A stretch of 64,000 nucleotides of DNA from contig NC_009380.1 in NCBI RefSeq assembly GCF_000016425.1, forward strand, positions 3,972,144 to 4,036,143, given 5' to 3'. This stretch comes from Salinispora tropica CNB-440. Its GTDB lineage: Bacteria; Actinomycetota; Actinomycetes; Mycobacteriales; Micromonosporaceae. This document shows, piece after piece, positions 16,510 to 24,653 of this stretch. The position numbers were made by a program, and so were the translations under genes. Each line of letters opens with the position of its first letter. Position 1 is the stretch's first letter. The notes beneath the pieces were generated by a model. The model worked only from the letters and a program-made list of their open reading frames with translations. It did not search any database and was not told the origin of the DNA.

Positions 16510-19500
16510 TCAGGGGCGGGTACGGCGCCGCGCACCGCCCCGGCGGGAGCGCCGCCGGCCCGAGGCGGTCTCGGACTCCTCGCCGTCGTCGCCGCCCACC
16601 GCGTCCGGGTCGTCGGGCGCCGCGAGCCGCGCCGTGTCGCCGCTCTGGCTCGCCACCACGCTCGGGGCCGGTGTTTCCACCTCATACCGGGACAGGTCAT
16701 AGCCCATCGTGTCGTAATAGTCAGCACCGGGTGTGGTGGCCGTGACCTCCGGGGTGTCGGTGGTACCGGCGTCCTGGGCCTCCTCACTCTCGACCACGGT
16801 CCGCTCGGCGGCGACAGCCCCCTTCCGCGCCCGCCGGCGGGACGACCCGCCCGCCTCGGCCGACGCCACCGCCTTGACCTTCTCCCCGGTGCCACCGGCA
16901 CGTGGCTTCTCCGGCACCGGCTCGGTGTGCAGGATCAACCCACGGCCCTTGCAGCACTCACAGGTCTCACTGAACGCCTCCAGCAGGCCGGCACCGATCC
17001 GTTTGCGGGTCATCTGCACCAGACCGAGTGAGGTGATCTCCGTCACCTGATGCTTGGTGCGGTCCCGCCCAAGGCACTCGGTCAGCCGCCGCAGCACCAA
17101 CTCCCGGTTCGACTCCAGGACCATGTCAATGAAGTCGATGACCACGATGCCACCGATGTCGCGCAGCCGCAGCTGACGGACGATCTCCTCGGCGGCTTCC
17201 AGGTTGTTCCGGGTAACCGTCTCCTCCAGGTTCCCGCCGGCACCGGTGTACTTGCCGGTGTTCACGTCAACCACGGTCATCGCCTCAGTACGGTCGATCA
17301 CCAGGTGCCCCCCGGAGGGGAGGAAGACCTTGCGGTCCAGGCCCTTCAGGATCTGCTCGTCGATCCGGTACTCAGTGAAGACGTCCACGGTGCCCACGTG
17401 TCGCCGCAGCCGGGCGACCAGGTCCGGCGAGACGTGCGACAAGTACGACTCGACCAGGTCGTACGCGCCCTCACCCTCGATCATCAGCTCCCGGAAGTCC
17501 TCGTTGAAGAGGTCCCGGACAACCCGGATGACCAGGTCTGGCTCCTCGTAGAGCAACACCGGCGCACCGCCCCGGCCCGCCTTCGCCTGGATGTCCTCCC
17601 ACTGCGCCTGCAACCGCTTGACGTCCCGCGCCAGCTCGTCCTCGGTGGCGCCCTCGGCGGCGGTGCGGACGATCACGCCCGCTCCCTCCGGAACCAGCTT
17701 CTTCAGCGCGTCCCGCAGGCGCTTGCGCTCGTTGTCCGGCAGCTTGCGGCTGATCCCGGAGGCGTTGCCGCCCGGCACGTAGACGAGGTGTCGGCCGGAG
17801 AGCGCCACATGGCTGGTCAGCCGTGCACCCTTGTGTCCGATCGGATCCTTGGTGACCTGCACCAGGACCGAGTCACCGGACTTGAGGGCCTGCTCGATCG
17901 AGCGGGCCCGCCCTTCCAGCCCGGTGGCGTCCCAGTTGACCTCACCCGCGTAGAGCACGGCGTTGCGGCCACGCCCGATGTCGACGAACGCCGCCTCCAT
18001 GCTGGGCAGAACGTTCTGCACCTTGCCCAGATAGACGTTGCCAGCCATGGTGACAGCCGAGTTACGGGTGACGTAGTGCTCGACCAGCACGCCGTCCTCC
18101 AGCACGGCGATCTGTGTCCGGTCGCCCCGCTGCCGAACCGCCATCACCCGATCCACCGCTTCCCGGCGGGCCAGGAACTCCGCCTCGCTGAGGATCGGCG
18201 GCCGGGTACGGCGCTGCTCGCGGCCGTCCCGGCGACGCTGGCGCTTGGCCTCCAGCCGGGTCGAGCCGGAGACGCCCTGCACCTCGTCGACGGTGCGACG
18301 TGGCTCCCGAATCTTGACGACCGTGGGCACCCCGTCCTCGGCGGCGACCTCCACGTCTCCGGCACCACGCCGCCGCCGACGTCGACGGCGGCGGGTCAGC
18401 CCGTCGCCTCCTCCGGCCTCGGCCTCGGCCTCATCGTCCTCCTCGGCCACCGGCTCCGCCGCCTCGGCCTGGACAGCGGCCTCCTCGGCCTCCTCGGCCT
18501 CCTGCTCCTCGACCTCGTCGGTGCCCCCCTTGCCCCGGCCACGACCGCGACGACCCCGGCGTCGACGGCGCCGGCCACCGGTGGCGTCGTCCTCGTCCTC
18601 GCCCTCGGAGCCCTCCTCGGCCTCCTCGATCTCCTCGGTCTCCCCGGTCTCGACCTCCGCGGTCGACTCGCCGTTGCGGCGGCCCCGCCGGCGGCGACGC
18701 GCCGTCTCGACCAGTTCCTCAGCGGCCGGCTCGGCTGAGGGCCGTTCCTCGGCGGGCCTCGCCGGCGCCGACTCCTCGGGCAGTGGAGCCATGAACAGCA
18801 CTGTTGGGGCGGAGAGCCGCGCGCGCCGGCCACGGGCCGGGCGCTCCGGCTCAACCGGCTCGGCCACCGCCACCCCGGGCGGTACCTCCCCCACCGCGGC
18901 CCCGGCGGGCGGAGTCGACTCGTTCTGCTCCTCCTCAGCCGCGGCAACCGGTGCGGTCTCAGCCGGCTCCACCGGAGCAATCGGGTCAACCGGAGCGGCA
19001 GTCGACTCGACCGGCGTGGAGGTGGACTCGACCGGCGTGGAGGTGGACTCGACCGGCGCAGGAGCGGTCTTCTTACGGCGGGTCCGTGTCGCCTTCGCCG
19101 GCGGCGCGATGTCCGCCGCCGCCTCCTGCCCACCGGCGGCCGTCACCGGCTCCGCCGGTGCCTTGGCCGTCGTGGCCTTCCGGCGACGACGCGTCGCCTT
19201 CGTCGGCGGCTCACCGTCGCCCGCGACCGGGGCAAGCACCTCGGCCTGGGGCGCCTCGCCCGCCCCCGGCACGGCGGCGCTACCCGCCTCGATCGGCGCC
19301 TCGGTCTGCTCCGGCCGGTTGACCGGGGTCACCCGCTTCCGGCTGGCCCGCTTGCGGACCCGGGCAACCGGCTCGCCCAACTCGGTCGCGCCGGTGACCA
19401 CCGCCTCACTCGGCGCTGGACCGGCCGACTCGGAGGTGCCCCCGGTGGGTTCCCGGGCAGCCGGGTCGCTCCCCTCCGACGTGGTGTTCGCGGAGGCAGC

Positions 19501-19584
19501 GCTGTCGCCAACACGGTGTTCGGCGGTCTCGCCATCCGGGTGGAGGCCGGTGCGTTCGCCGCCCTCGGGCTCGTTCTCGAGCAT
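16510..19584 (-). CDS. rne: Ribonuclease E/G family endoribonuclease
   Basis: 1024 residues from ATG 19584 (MLENEPEGG). The first ~450 residues are low-complexity: Ala/Pro/Glu-rich with repeated STPVEST units, then alternating Arg-rich (RRRRRRGRRGRGRGKG) and acidic blocks. The catalytic core follows: the S1 domain (GNVYLGKVQNVLPSMEAAFVDIG), the RNase H/DNase I-like region with VVDVNTGKYTG and VIDFIDM, and the zinc-link-like CECCKGRG. A second basic tail ends in RRGGARRRTRP. In actinomycetes the disordered arms sit N-terminal to the core and bind RNA and partner enzymes. RNase E/G matures rRNA and starts mRNA decay. The order radical-SAM pair, rne, rplU, rpmA, obg is conserved in actinobacteria. 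Confidence 0.96.
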   Translation of the reverse strand: MLENEPEGGERTGLHPDGETAEHRVGDSAASANTTSEGSDPAAREPTGGTSESAGPAPSEAVVTGATELGEPVARVRKRASRKRVTPVNRPEQTEAPIEAGSAAVPGAGEAPQAEVLAPVAGDGEPPTKATRRRRKATTAKAPAEPVTAAGGQEAAADIAPPAKATRTRRKKTAPAPVESTSTPVESTSTPVESTAAPVDPIAPVEPAETAPVAAAEEEQNESTPPAGAAVGEVPPGVAVAEPVEPERPARGRRARLSAPTVLFMAPLPEESAPARPAEERPSAEPAAEELVETARRRRRGRRNGESTAEVETGETEEIEEAEEGSEGEDEDDATGGRRRRRRGRRGRGRGKGGTDEVEEQEAEEAEEAAVQAEAAEPVAEEDDEAEAEAGGGDGLTRRRRRRRRRGAGDVEVAAEDGVPTVVKIREPRRTVDEVQGVSGSTRLEAKRQRRRDGREQRRTRPPILSEAEFLARREAVDRVMAVRQRGDRTQIAVLEDGVLVEHYVTRNSAVTMAGNVYLGKVQNVLPSMEAAFVDIGRGRNAVLYAGEVNWDATGLEGRARSIEQALKSGDSVLVQVTKDPIGHKGARLTSHVALSGRHLVYVPGGNASGISRKLPDNERKRLRDALKKLVPEGAGVIVRTAAEGATEDELARDVKRLQAQWEDIQAKAGRGGAPVLLYEEPDLVIRVVRDLFNEDFRELMIEGEGAYDLVESYLSHVSPDLVARLRRHVGTVDVFTEYRIDEQILKGLDRKVFLPSGGHLVIDRTEAMTVVDVNTGKYTGAGGNLEETVTRNNLEAAEEIVRQLRLRDIGGIVVIDFIDMVLESNRELVLRRLTECLGRDRTKHQVTEITSLGLVQMTRKRIGAGLLEAFSETCECCKGRGLILHTEPVPEKPRAGGTGEKVKAVASAEAGGSSRRRARKGAVAAERTVVESEEAQDAGTTDTPEVTATTPGADYYDTMGYDLSRYEVETPAPSVVASQSGDTARLAAPDDPDAVGGDDGEESETASGRRRSRRGGARRRTRP

Positions 19585-19714
19585 GGACGTTCTCCAGTTC
19601 TGGCTACCCCGGGCGCGGGTGAGCGCTGCCACGCAGGGTCGCCGCAAAAGGTGTTTCCGCCAGTCGCGATCGGCGCGACCAGCGAAGTCTGCCTAGCCAG
19701 GTACCGACCGTCGG

Positions 19715-20491
19715 TCAGCACCCACCAATGACTGCCCCGTCGCGGCCCGCGTCCAACGGGTCCGCGATCGCACCCTGCGCGGTCAGCGTGCCCTGAGCCA
19801 GGCGGGTCACCCGCGGCGACACCGGCGGCTCCAGGTCGGCCACCACGCGGAGGCCGGAAAGGACGTCATCGGGTCGAACAGCGGGAGTGACCTGCCGCAC
19901 GACCAGCTCGAGTATCGCACACGGTACTGCCACCGCCTCGGAAGGCGTCTCATCCGACATGATCACATTGATACTGATAACCGCCGCCCGAGCGTCGAAG
20001 GTCCGCCGGCCCTGCTTGGTCATCCGCTCGACGAGGATCTCGTCCGCAGCGGTGAAGGCGGTCACCGCCGCGCCCAGCACGTGCGGGTCCACCCCCGGCA
20101 ACTCGATCCGCCAGTGTGCCGCCTCGATCCGGTCGACGAGGCTGCCGCCGGTCGCCGCCACCGCGTGCAGCACGTCGAGTCCGGGCGAGAGGGCGGCGTC
20201 CAGCGCGGCGCGCAACGCCCCCGGGTCGACGGTCTCCCGCAACCCAATCTCCAGGTACTCGGCCTCGCTCGCCACACCGGTAGGCGCGGCGCTGGCATAG
20301 GAGATCTTCGGGTGCGGGGTGAAACCCTGGGAGTACGCCATCGGCACACCCGCCCGGCGCAGTGCCCGTTCGAAGGCGCGCGCGAAGTCCCGGTGCGAGG
20401 TGAACCGCAGTGGCCCCCGTTTGGCGTAGCGGAGGCGGATCCGCTGGACGACCGGCGCCTGCCCGCCCTCCGGCTGTCGTTTCCTACTGAT
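19715..20491 (-). CDS. TIGR03936/DUF2344 radical-SAM-linked protein, apparently started at ATC
   Basis: 258 residues if begun at 20491. The conserved N-terminus IRLRYAKRGPLRFTSHRDF (nt ~20440-20384) and SQGFTPHPKISYA place it in the TIGR03936 family, always paired with the preceding TIGR03960 protein; the molecular function is unknown. The first canonical start in frame is GTG 20347, which would remove the most conserved 48 residues. Upstream in frame, between the stop at 20512 and 20347, there is no ATG, GTG or TTG. ATC at 20491 has AGGAG with a 7-nt spacer, ideal placement, and gives (M)SRKRQPEGGQAPVVQR. ATC is a rare near-cognate start; a sequencing error or point mutation is the alternative. 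Confidence 0.85.
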   Translation of the reverse strand: MSRKRQPEGGQAPVVQRIRLRYAKRGPLRFTSHRDFARAFERALRRAGVPMAYSQGFTPHPKISYASAAPTGVASEAEYLEIGLRETVDPGALRAALDAALSPGLDVLHAVAATGGSLVDRIEAAHWRIELPGVDPHVLGAAVTAFTAADEILVERMTKQGRRTFDARAAVISINVIMSDETPSEAVAVPCAILELVVRQVTPAVRPDDVLSGLRVVADLEPPVSPRVTRLAQGTLTAQGAIADPLDAGRDGAVIGGC

Positions 20492-20541
20492 CGTTGTGCT
20501 CCTCGGATGTCAGGCCGGCGACGGTCGCCGGTCCCCCGGAC

Positions 20542-22533
20542 CTACCTGCTACTGCTGGGTGTCGCTGGGACCCGCAGTCCGTTGACCGGGGTGAGCGGGA
20601 GCAGTTTCCTACCCGTCGGGCCGATCTGGATCTCGGTGTCCATGGACGGACAGACGCCGCAGTCGAAGCACGGCGTCCACCGGCAGTCGTCCTGCTCGTA
20701 CTCGCCCAGGGCGTCCTGCCAGTCCTGCCAGAGCCAGTCCTTGTCCAAGCCCGAGTCCAGGTGGTCCCAGGGTAGGACCTCCAGCTCGTCACGCTCCCGG
20801 GTGGTGTACCAGTCAAGGTCGATGCCACAGTCGGGCAGCACCTCCGCGGCGGCGTCCACCCAACGCTGGTACGAGAAGTGCTCGCTCCAGCCGTCGAACC
20901 GGCCGCCGTTCTCCCAGACCCGCTGGATCACCGTGCTGACCCGGCGGTCACCGCGGGAGAGCAGGCCCTCGATCAGCGACGGCTCGCCGTCGTGGTAGCG
21001 GAAGCCGATCGCCCGACCCAGCGAACGATCCGCGTTGACGGCCTGCTTGAGCAGCCGCAGTCGGTTGTCGATGACCTCCGGACGCGCCATCGCCGCCCAC
21101 TGGAACGGGGTGTGTGGCTTCGGCACGAACCCGCCGATGGAGACCGTGCAGCGAATGTCCCTACTACCGGTCGCCGCACGGCCAGCTCGGATCACCTCGT
21201 GCGCCATCTCCGCGATCTCGAGGACGTCCTCGTCGGTCTCGGTCGGCAGGCCGCACATGAAGTAGAGCTTCACCTGCCGCCAGCCGTTGGTGTAGGCGGT
21301 TACCACGGTCCGGATGAGGTCGTCCTTCGACACCATCTTGTTGATCACCTTGCGGATCCGCTCCGACCCGCCCTCCGGGGCGAAGGTCAGACCGGTCCGC
21401 CGGCCGTTGCGGGCCAGCTCCTGCGCCAGGTCGATGTTGAACGCGTCCACCCGGGTGGACGGCAGCGAGAGCGACACGTTGGTGCCCTCGTACTGCTGGG
21501 CCAGGCCCGAGCACATGTCGCCGATCTCCGAGTGGTCGGCCGAGGAGAGCGAGAGCAGGCCCACCTCGTGGAAGCCGGAGAACTCCAGCCCCTCCCGCAC
21601 CATCTGCCCCACCGTGGTGATCGAGCGCTCCCGCACCGGACGGGTGATCATGCCGGCCTGGCAGAACCGGCAGCCCCGGGTGCAGCCCCGGAAGATCTCC
21701 ACCGCGTACCGCTCGTGGACCGTCTCCGCCAGAGGCACGAGCGGCTTCTTCGGGTACGGCCACGCGTCCAGGTCCATCGTCGTGCGCTTGTGCACCCGAA
21801 ACGGCACGTCCGGCCGGTTCGGCACAACCCGCTGAATTCGGCCGTCGGGCAGGTAGTCCACGTCGTAGAAGCGCGGCACGTAGACGCTCTCGGTACGGGC
21901 CAGCCGCAGCAGCAGCTCGTCCCTGCCACCGGGGGAGCCCTCGGCCTTCCACTCCCGAACGATCGTGGTGATCTCCAGGACGGCCTCCTCGCCGTCACCG
22001 AGCACGGCGGCGTCGACGAAGGCGGCGATCGGCTCCGGGTTGAACGCTGCGTGCCCACCGGCGACGACCACCGGGTCGGCGTCGCTGCGGTCGGCGGCCA
22101 GCAGTGGAATTCCCGCCAGGTCGATCGCGGTGAGCAGATTCGTGTAGCCCAGCTCGGTGGCGAAGGAGACGCCGAAGACATCGAAGTCCCGCACCGGACG
22201 GTGCGCATCAATGGTGAACTGCGGCACCTGGTGGGCGCGCATCAGCCGCTCCAGGTCCGGCCAGACTGCGTACGTCCGCTCGGCGAGCACGTCGGGCAGC
22301 TCGTTGAGCACCTCGTATAGGATCTGCACGCCCTGGTTGGGAAGGCCGACCTCGTACGCGTCGGGATACATCAGGGCCCAGCGCACGGCCGCCGTGTCCC
22401 AGTCCTTGACCACCGCCCCCAACTCACCACCGACGTACTGGATGGGCTTGGCGACCTGAGGCAGCAACGGCTCCAGCCGGGGCCACACGGAATTGGCCAC
22501 GGCGCTGCGCGGTGTGGTGGACGGGGCACTCAT
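20542..22533 (-). CDS. TIGR03960 family B12-binding-domain radical SAM protein
   Basis: 663 residues from ATG 22533 (a TTG three codons earlier is possible). The N-terminal half has a cobalamin-binding-like fold (DVFGVSFATELGYTNLLTAIDL, VVVAGGHAAFNPEPI). The central radical-SAM core has the cluster motif FRGCTRGCRFCQAG (CxxxCxxC), and the C-terminal domain contains CRWTPCFDCGVCP. The reaction is unknown. The next gene encodes its constant TIGR03936 partner; they are fused in some bacteria. The two genes are 50 bp apart. Confidence 0.93.
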   Translation of the reverse strand: MSAPSTTPRSAVANSVWPRLEPLLPQVAKPIQYVGGELGAVVKDWDTAAVRWALMYPDAYEVGLPNQGVQILYEVLNELPDVLAERTYAVWPDLERLMRAHQVPQFTIDAHRPVRDFDVFGVSFATELGYTNLLTAIDLAGIPLLAADRSDADPVVVAGGHAAFNPEPIAAFVDAAVLGDGEEAVLEITTIVREWKAEGSPGGRDELLLRLARTESVYVPRFYDVDYLPDGRIQRVVPNRPDVPFRVHKRTTMDLDAWPYPKKPLVPLAETVHERYAVEIFRGCTRGCRFCQAGMITRPVRERSITTVGQMVREGLEFSGFHEVGLLSLSSADHSEIGDMCSGLAQQYEGTNVSLSLPSTRVDAFNIDLAQELARNGRRTGLTFAPEGGSERIRKVINKMVSKDDLIRTVVTAYTNGWRQVKLYFMCGLPTETDEDVLEIAEMAHEVIRAGRAATGSRDIRCTVSIGGFVPKPHTPFQWAAMARPEVIDNRLRLLKQAVNADRSLGRAIGFRYHDGEPSLIEGLLSRGDRRVSTVIQRVWENGGRFDGWSEHFSYQRWVDAAAEVLPDCGIDLDWYTTRERDELEVLPWDHLDSGLDKDWLWQDWQDALGEYEQDDCRWTPCFDCGVCPSMDTEIQIGPTGRKLLPLTPVNGLRVPATPSSSR

Positions 22534-22634
22534 GATGCTCAAGGGTACGCGCCCGACAATGAGCCGAACGGCGGCGGCTCACGGAGGCGGGTAGGTCGGT
22601 ACTAGCCTCGGGTCGGCGAGAGGAGATTGACACG

Positions 22635-23684
22635 ATGCCGGAGCCGCGCAACGGCGAACCGGGCGGGCCAACCGGCACCCAGAAGTTCCGGGCAGACGAG
22701 ACCACTCCACCACCGGCTGTGGCCGGGAGCGGTTCCGCTGCCGTGCCACTCCCGCGCCGGCCGCCCTGGGACGAGTCGGTCGAGCCGGCTACGGCAGAAG
22801 GGCCTCCGGAAGCACCGGAGGACCGGACCCCGGTCGACCCGTGGGCCGGCACCGACACCACCGGATGGGACCTGTTCTCCACCGAGCTGCCGCCATTGCC
22901 ACCGACCCCGCCCGCCCCGTCGGCCCGGCCACAGCCCTACTCCGGCCCGGCGGATCCAGCGTTGCCGCCGACCGGATACGCGGCCGTCCCCTCGGCGGCG
23001 CCGGCTCCTACCGACTCCCCCGCCCCACCCCCCAACAGCTATCCGGCCCCAGCAGTCCCGCCGCCCGCCGACTCCACCAGCCCACCGGGACCCGGTCGGT
23101 CCGCGTCGACGACAGACAGCGCGGCACCGATCCGCAACCGCCGGAAGTGGCCCTGGGTACTGCTGTTCGCCATCGCGTGCTGCTGCGGCGGCCCGGCCTA
23201 CTGGGCGGCACCCGTGATCAACCAGTTTCCGGCGAGCGCCGCCCTCCCGACCGAATTCCGGGACCTGCGACTACGCGAGGACCACAACAGCGGGCAGACC
23301 GCGGCGGAGCTGGCGCGGGGGGTAGACGAGGCGCACGGGACGTCCCGCGACACCTTCGCCGGCATTTACAGCACCCATGCCGGCAAGCAGGTGACGGTCT
23401 TCGGTGGCACCGGAGTCTGGCTCACGCCGAAATCGGCGGCAGAAGCCGAGATGGAGCGGCTCACCGGCCGGTACGCGCTCGGCGCGTCGCAGGCCGTCGG
23501 GACCGGAGTCCGCGCCCGGCACGGGCGATGTGCCATTGGTCACGACGGCGGCACGGACGTGGTGGTCTGCACCTCCGTCGACCACAGCAGCATCACCACC
23601 GCTGTCTTCACCCGGCTCTCGGTGGCAGACAGCGCCGCCCTGCTCGGCGCCCTACGAAAGCAGATCGTCACCCAGCCGGACTGA
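22635..23684 (+). CDS. Proline-rich single-pass membrane protein with FGGT/two-Cys ectodomain
   Basis: 349 residues; AGGAG lies 10 nt before ATG. Residues 1-170 are Pro/Ala-rich and probably disordered in the cytoplasm. After NRRKW comes one membrane helix (PWVLLFAIACCCGGPAYWAA, about 175-195), then an extracytoplasmic domain of about 150 residues with TVFGGTGVWLTP, GRCAIGHDGGTDVVVCTSVDHSS and a C-terminal helix. The two cysteines are spaced to form a disulfide outside the cell. The same elements in the same order occur in the protein at 36210-36890 (see findings). No characterised family recognised. Confidence 0.8.
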   Translation: MPEPRNGEPGGPTGTQKFRADETTPPPAVAGSGSAAVPLPRRPPWDESVEPATAEGPPEAPEDRTPVDPWAGTDTTGWDLFSTELPPLPPTPPAPSARPQPYSGPADPALPPTGYAAVPSAAPAPTDSPAPPPNSYPAPAVPPPADSTSPPGPGRSASTTDSAAPIRNRRKWPWVLLFAIACCCGGPAYWAAPVINQFPASAALPTEFRDLRLREDHNSGQTAAELARGVDEAHGTSRDTFAGIYSTHAGKQVTVFGGTGVWLTPKSAAEAEMERLTGRYALGASQAVGTGVRARHGRCAIGHDGGTDVVVCTSVDHSSITTAVFTRLSVADSAALLGALRKQIVTQPD

Positions 23685-23761
23685 CCCGATCCGGCGCCCG
23701 TTCCCGCGACCCGCTGCCCGGCTGCGCCAACCCGCCGGGGCGTCCGCTACCGAACGTCGGT

Positions 23762-24460
23762 TCAGACCGCGCCCGGTTCCCCATCGGCCGGCGGACGCCC
23801 ACGTGCCGGTGCATAGCGTGGGACGTACTCCTGCCCGGTGAGCTTCTGGATCTCGCCCATCACCTCATCGGTCATGACCCGCAGCGAGGTGCGGTCGTCC
23901 GGCTGCCCGGTGAAGTCCAGCGGCTTGCCGAACCGCACGGTGATCCGCCCGGTGAAGGGGCGAGGCACCCGGGCACCGATCGGCTGCACCTTCTCGGTGC
24001 CGATCATGCCGACCGGGATGATCGGCACACCCGCGGTCACCGCGAGCCGGACCGCGCCGGTGCGTCCACGGTAGAGCCGCCCGTCCGGGGAGCGGGTCCC
24101 CTCCGGGTAGACGACGACGAGATCACCGGCGCGGAGCGCGGGGATAGCCGCGTCGAAAGCCGACAGCGCCGCGCGCCCGCCGCCCCGCTCGACCGGGATG
24201 GCGCCCAGACCGGTGAGCACAAACTTGGAGAATCGCCCTTTCAGCCCGGCGCCCTTGAAGTACTCGGACTTGGCCCAGAAGGCCAGATGCCGGGGGACGG
24301 TCGTGCCGAGGAAGAGCTCGTCGGCGACCGAGAGGTGATTGCCCGCGAAAATCGCGCCGCCGGTCTCCGGCACGTACTCCAGCCCTTCCACGGTCGGACG
24401 GAAGCCCAACCGAAGCGCGGGCGCCAGGGTGAGCTTGCCGATGGTGTAGAGCAGCGGCAC
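23762..24460 (-). CDS. Lysophospholipid acyltransferase family protein (PlsC-like)
   Basis: 232 residues with the acyltransferase blocks: NHLSVADELFLG (HxxxxD variant with catalytic His and Asp), GAIPVERGGGRAA, and YPEGTRSPDGRLYRGRTG (EGTRS motif). These enzymes transfer an acyl chain to 1-acylglycerol-3-phosphate or related acceptors at the cytoplasmic face of the membrane. It follows ileS on the same strand after a strong terminator, so it is probably transcribed alone. It is convergent with the preceding membrane protein. Confidence 0.92.
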   Translation of the reverse strand: MPLLYTIGKLTLAPALRLGFRPTVEGLEYVPETGGAIFAGNHLSVADELFLGTTVPRHLAFWAKSEYFKGAGLKGRFSKFVLTGLGAIPVERGGGRAALSAFDAAIPALRAGDLVVVYPEGTRSPDGRLYRGRTGAVRLAVTAGVPIIPVGMIGTEKVQPIGARVPRPFTGRITVRFGKPLDFTGQPDDRTSLRVMTDEVMGEIQKLTGQEYVPRYAPARGRPPADGEPGAV

Positions 24461-24589
24461 TGGTCCTCCGGCAGTTCGAGTGCGGGTACAGGGGCGGTGT
24501 CACGGTAGCGGACCCCCACGAGACACCCCGCGCGAGGTGCAGCGGATCCGCTGACCGGGTGACCAGTTTCAAGGTCAACTCAGTGGACC

Positions 24590-24648
24590 GGTGAGGAAGG
24601 GCCCGCTCGCACCGTCGCCGCCGGCGACGGCCCGGGCCCTTCCTCACC
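24590..24648 (-). terminator. ileS nested-hairpin terminator
   Basis: A perfect 15-bp outer stem (ggtgaggaagggccc at 24590-24604, gggcccttcctcacc at 24634-24648) encloses a second hairpin, ccgtcgcc/ggcgacgg (24612-24630). It begins 5 bp beyond the ileS stop. The symmetry would also let it work in the other direction. Confidence 0.85.
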
Positions 24649-24653
24649 TCTTT

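Noticed and set aside
17050..18738. 562-residue frame antisense to rne
   Set aside because: Shadow of the GC-rich rne coding strand with no recognisable domain or ribosome site.
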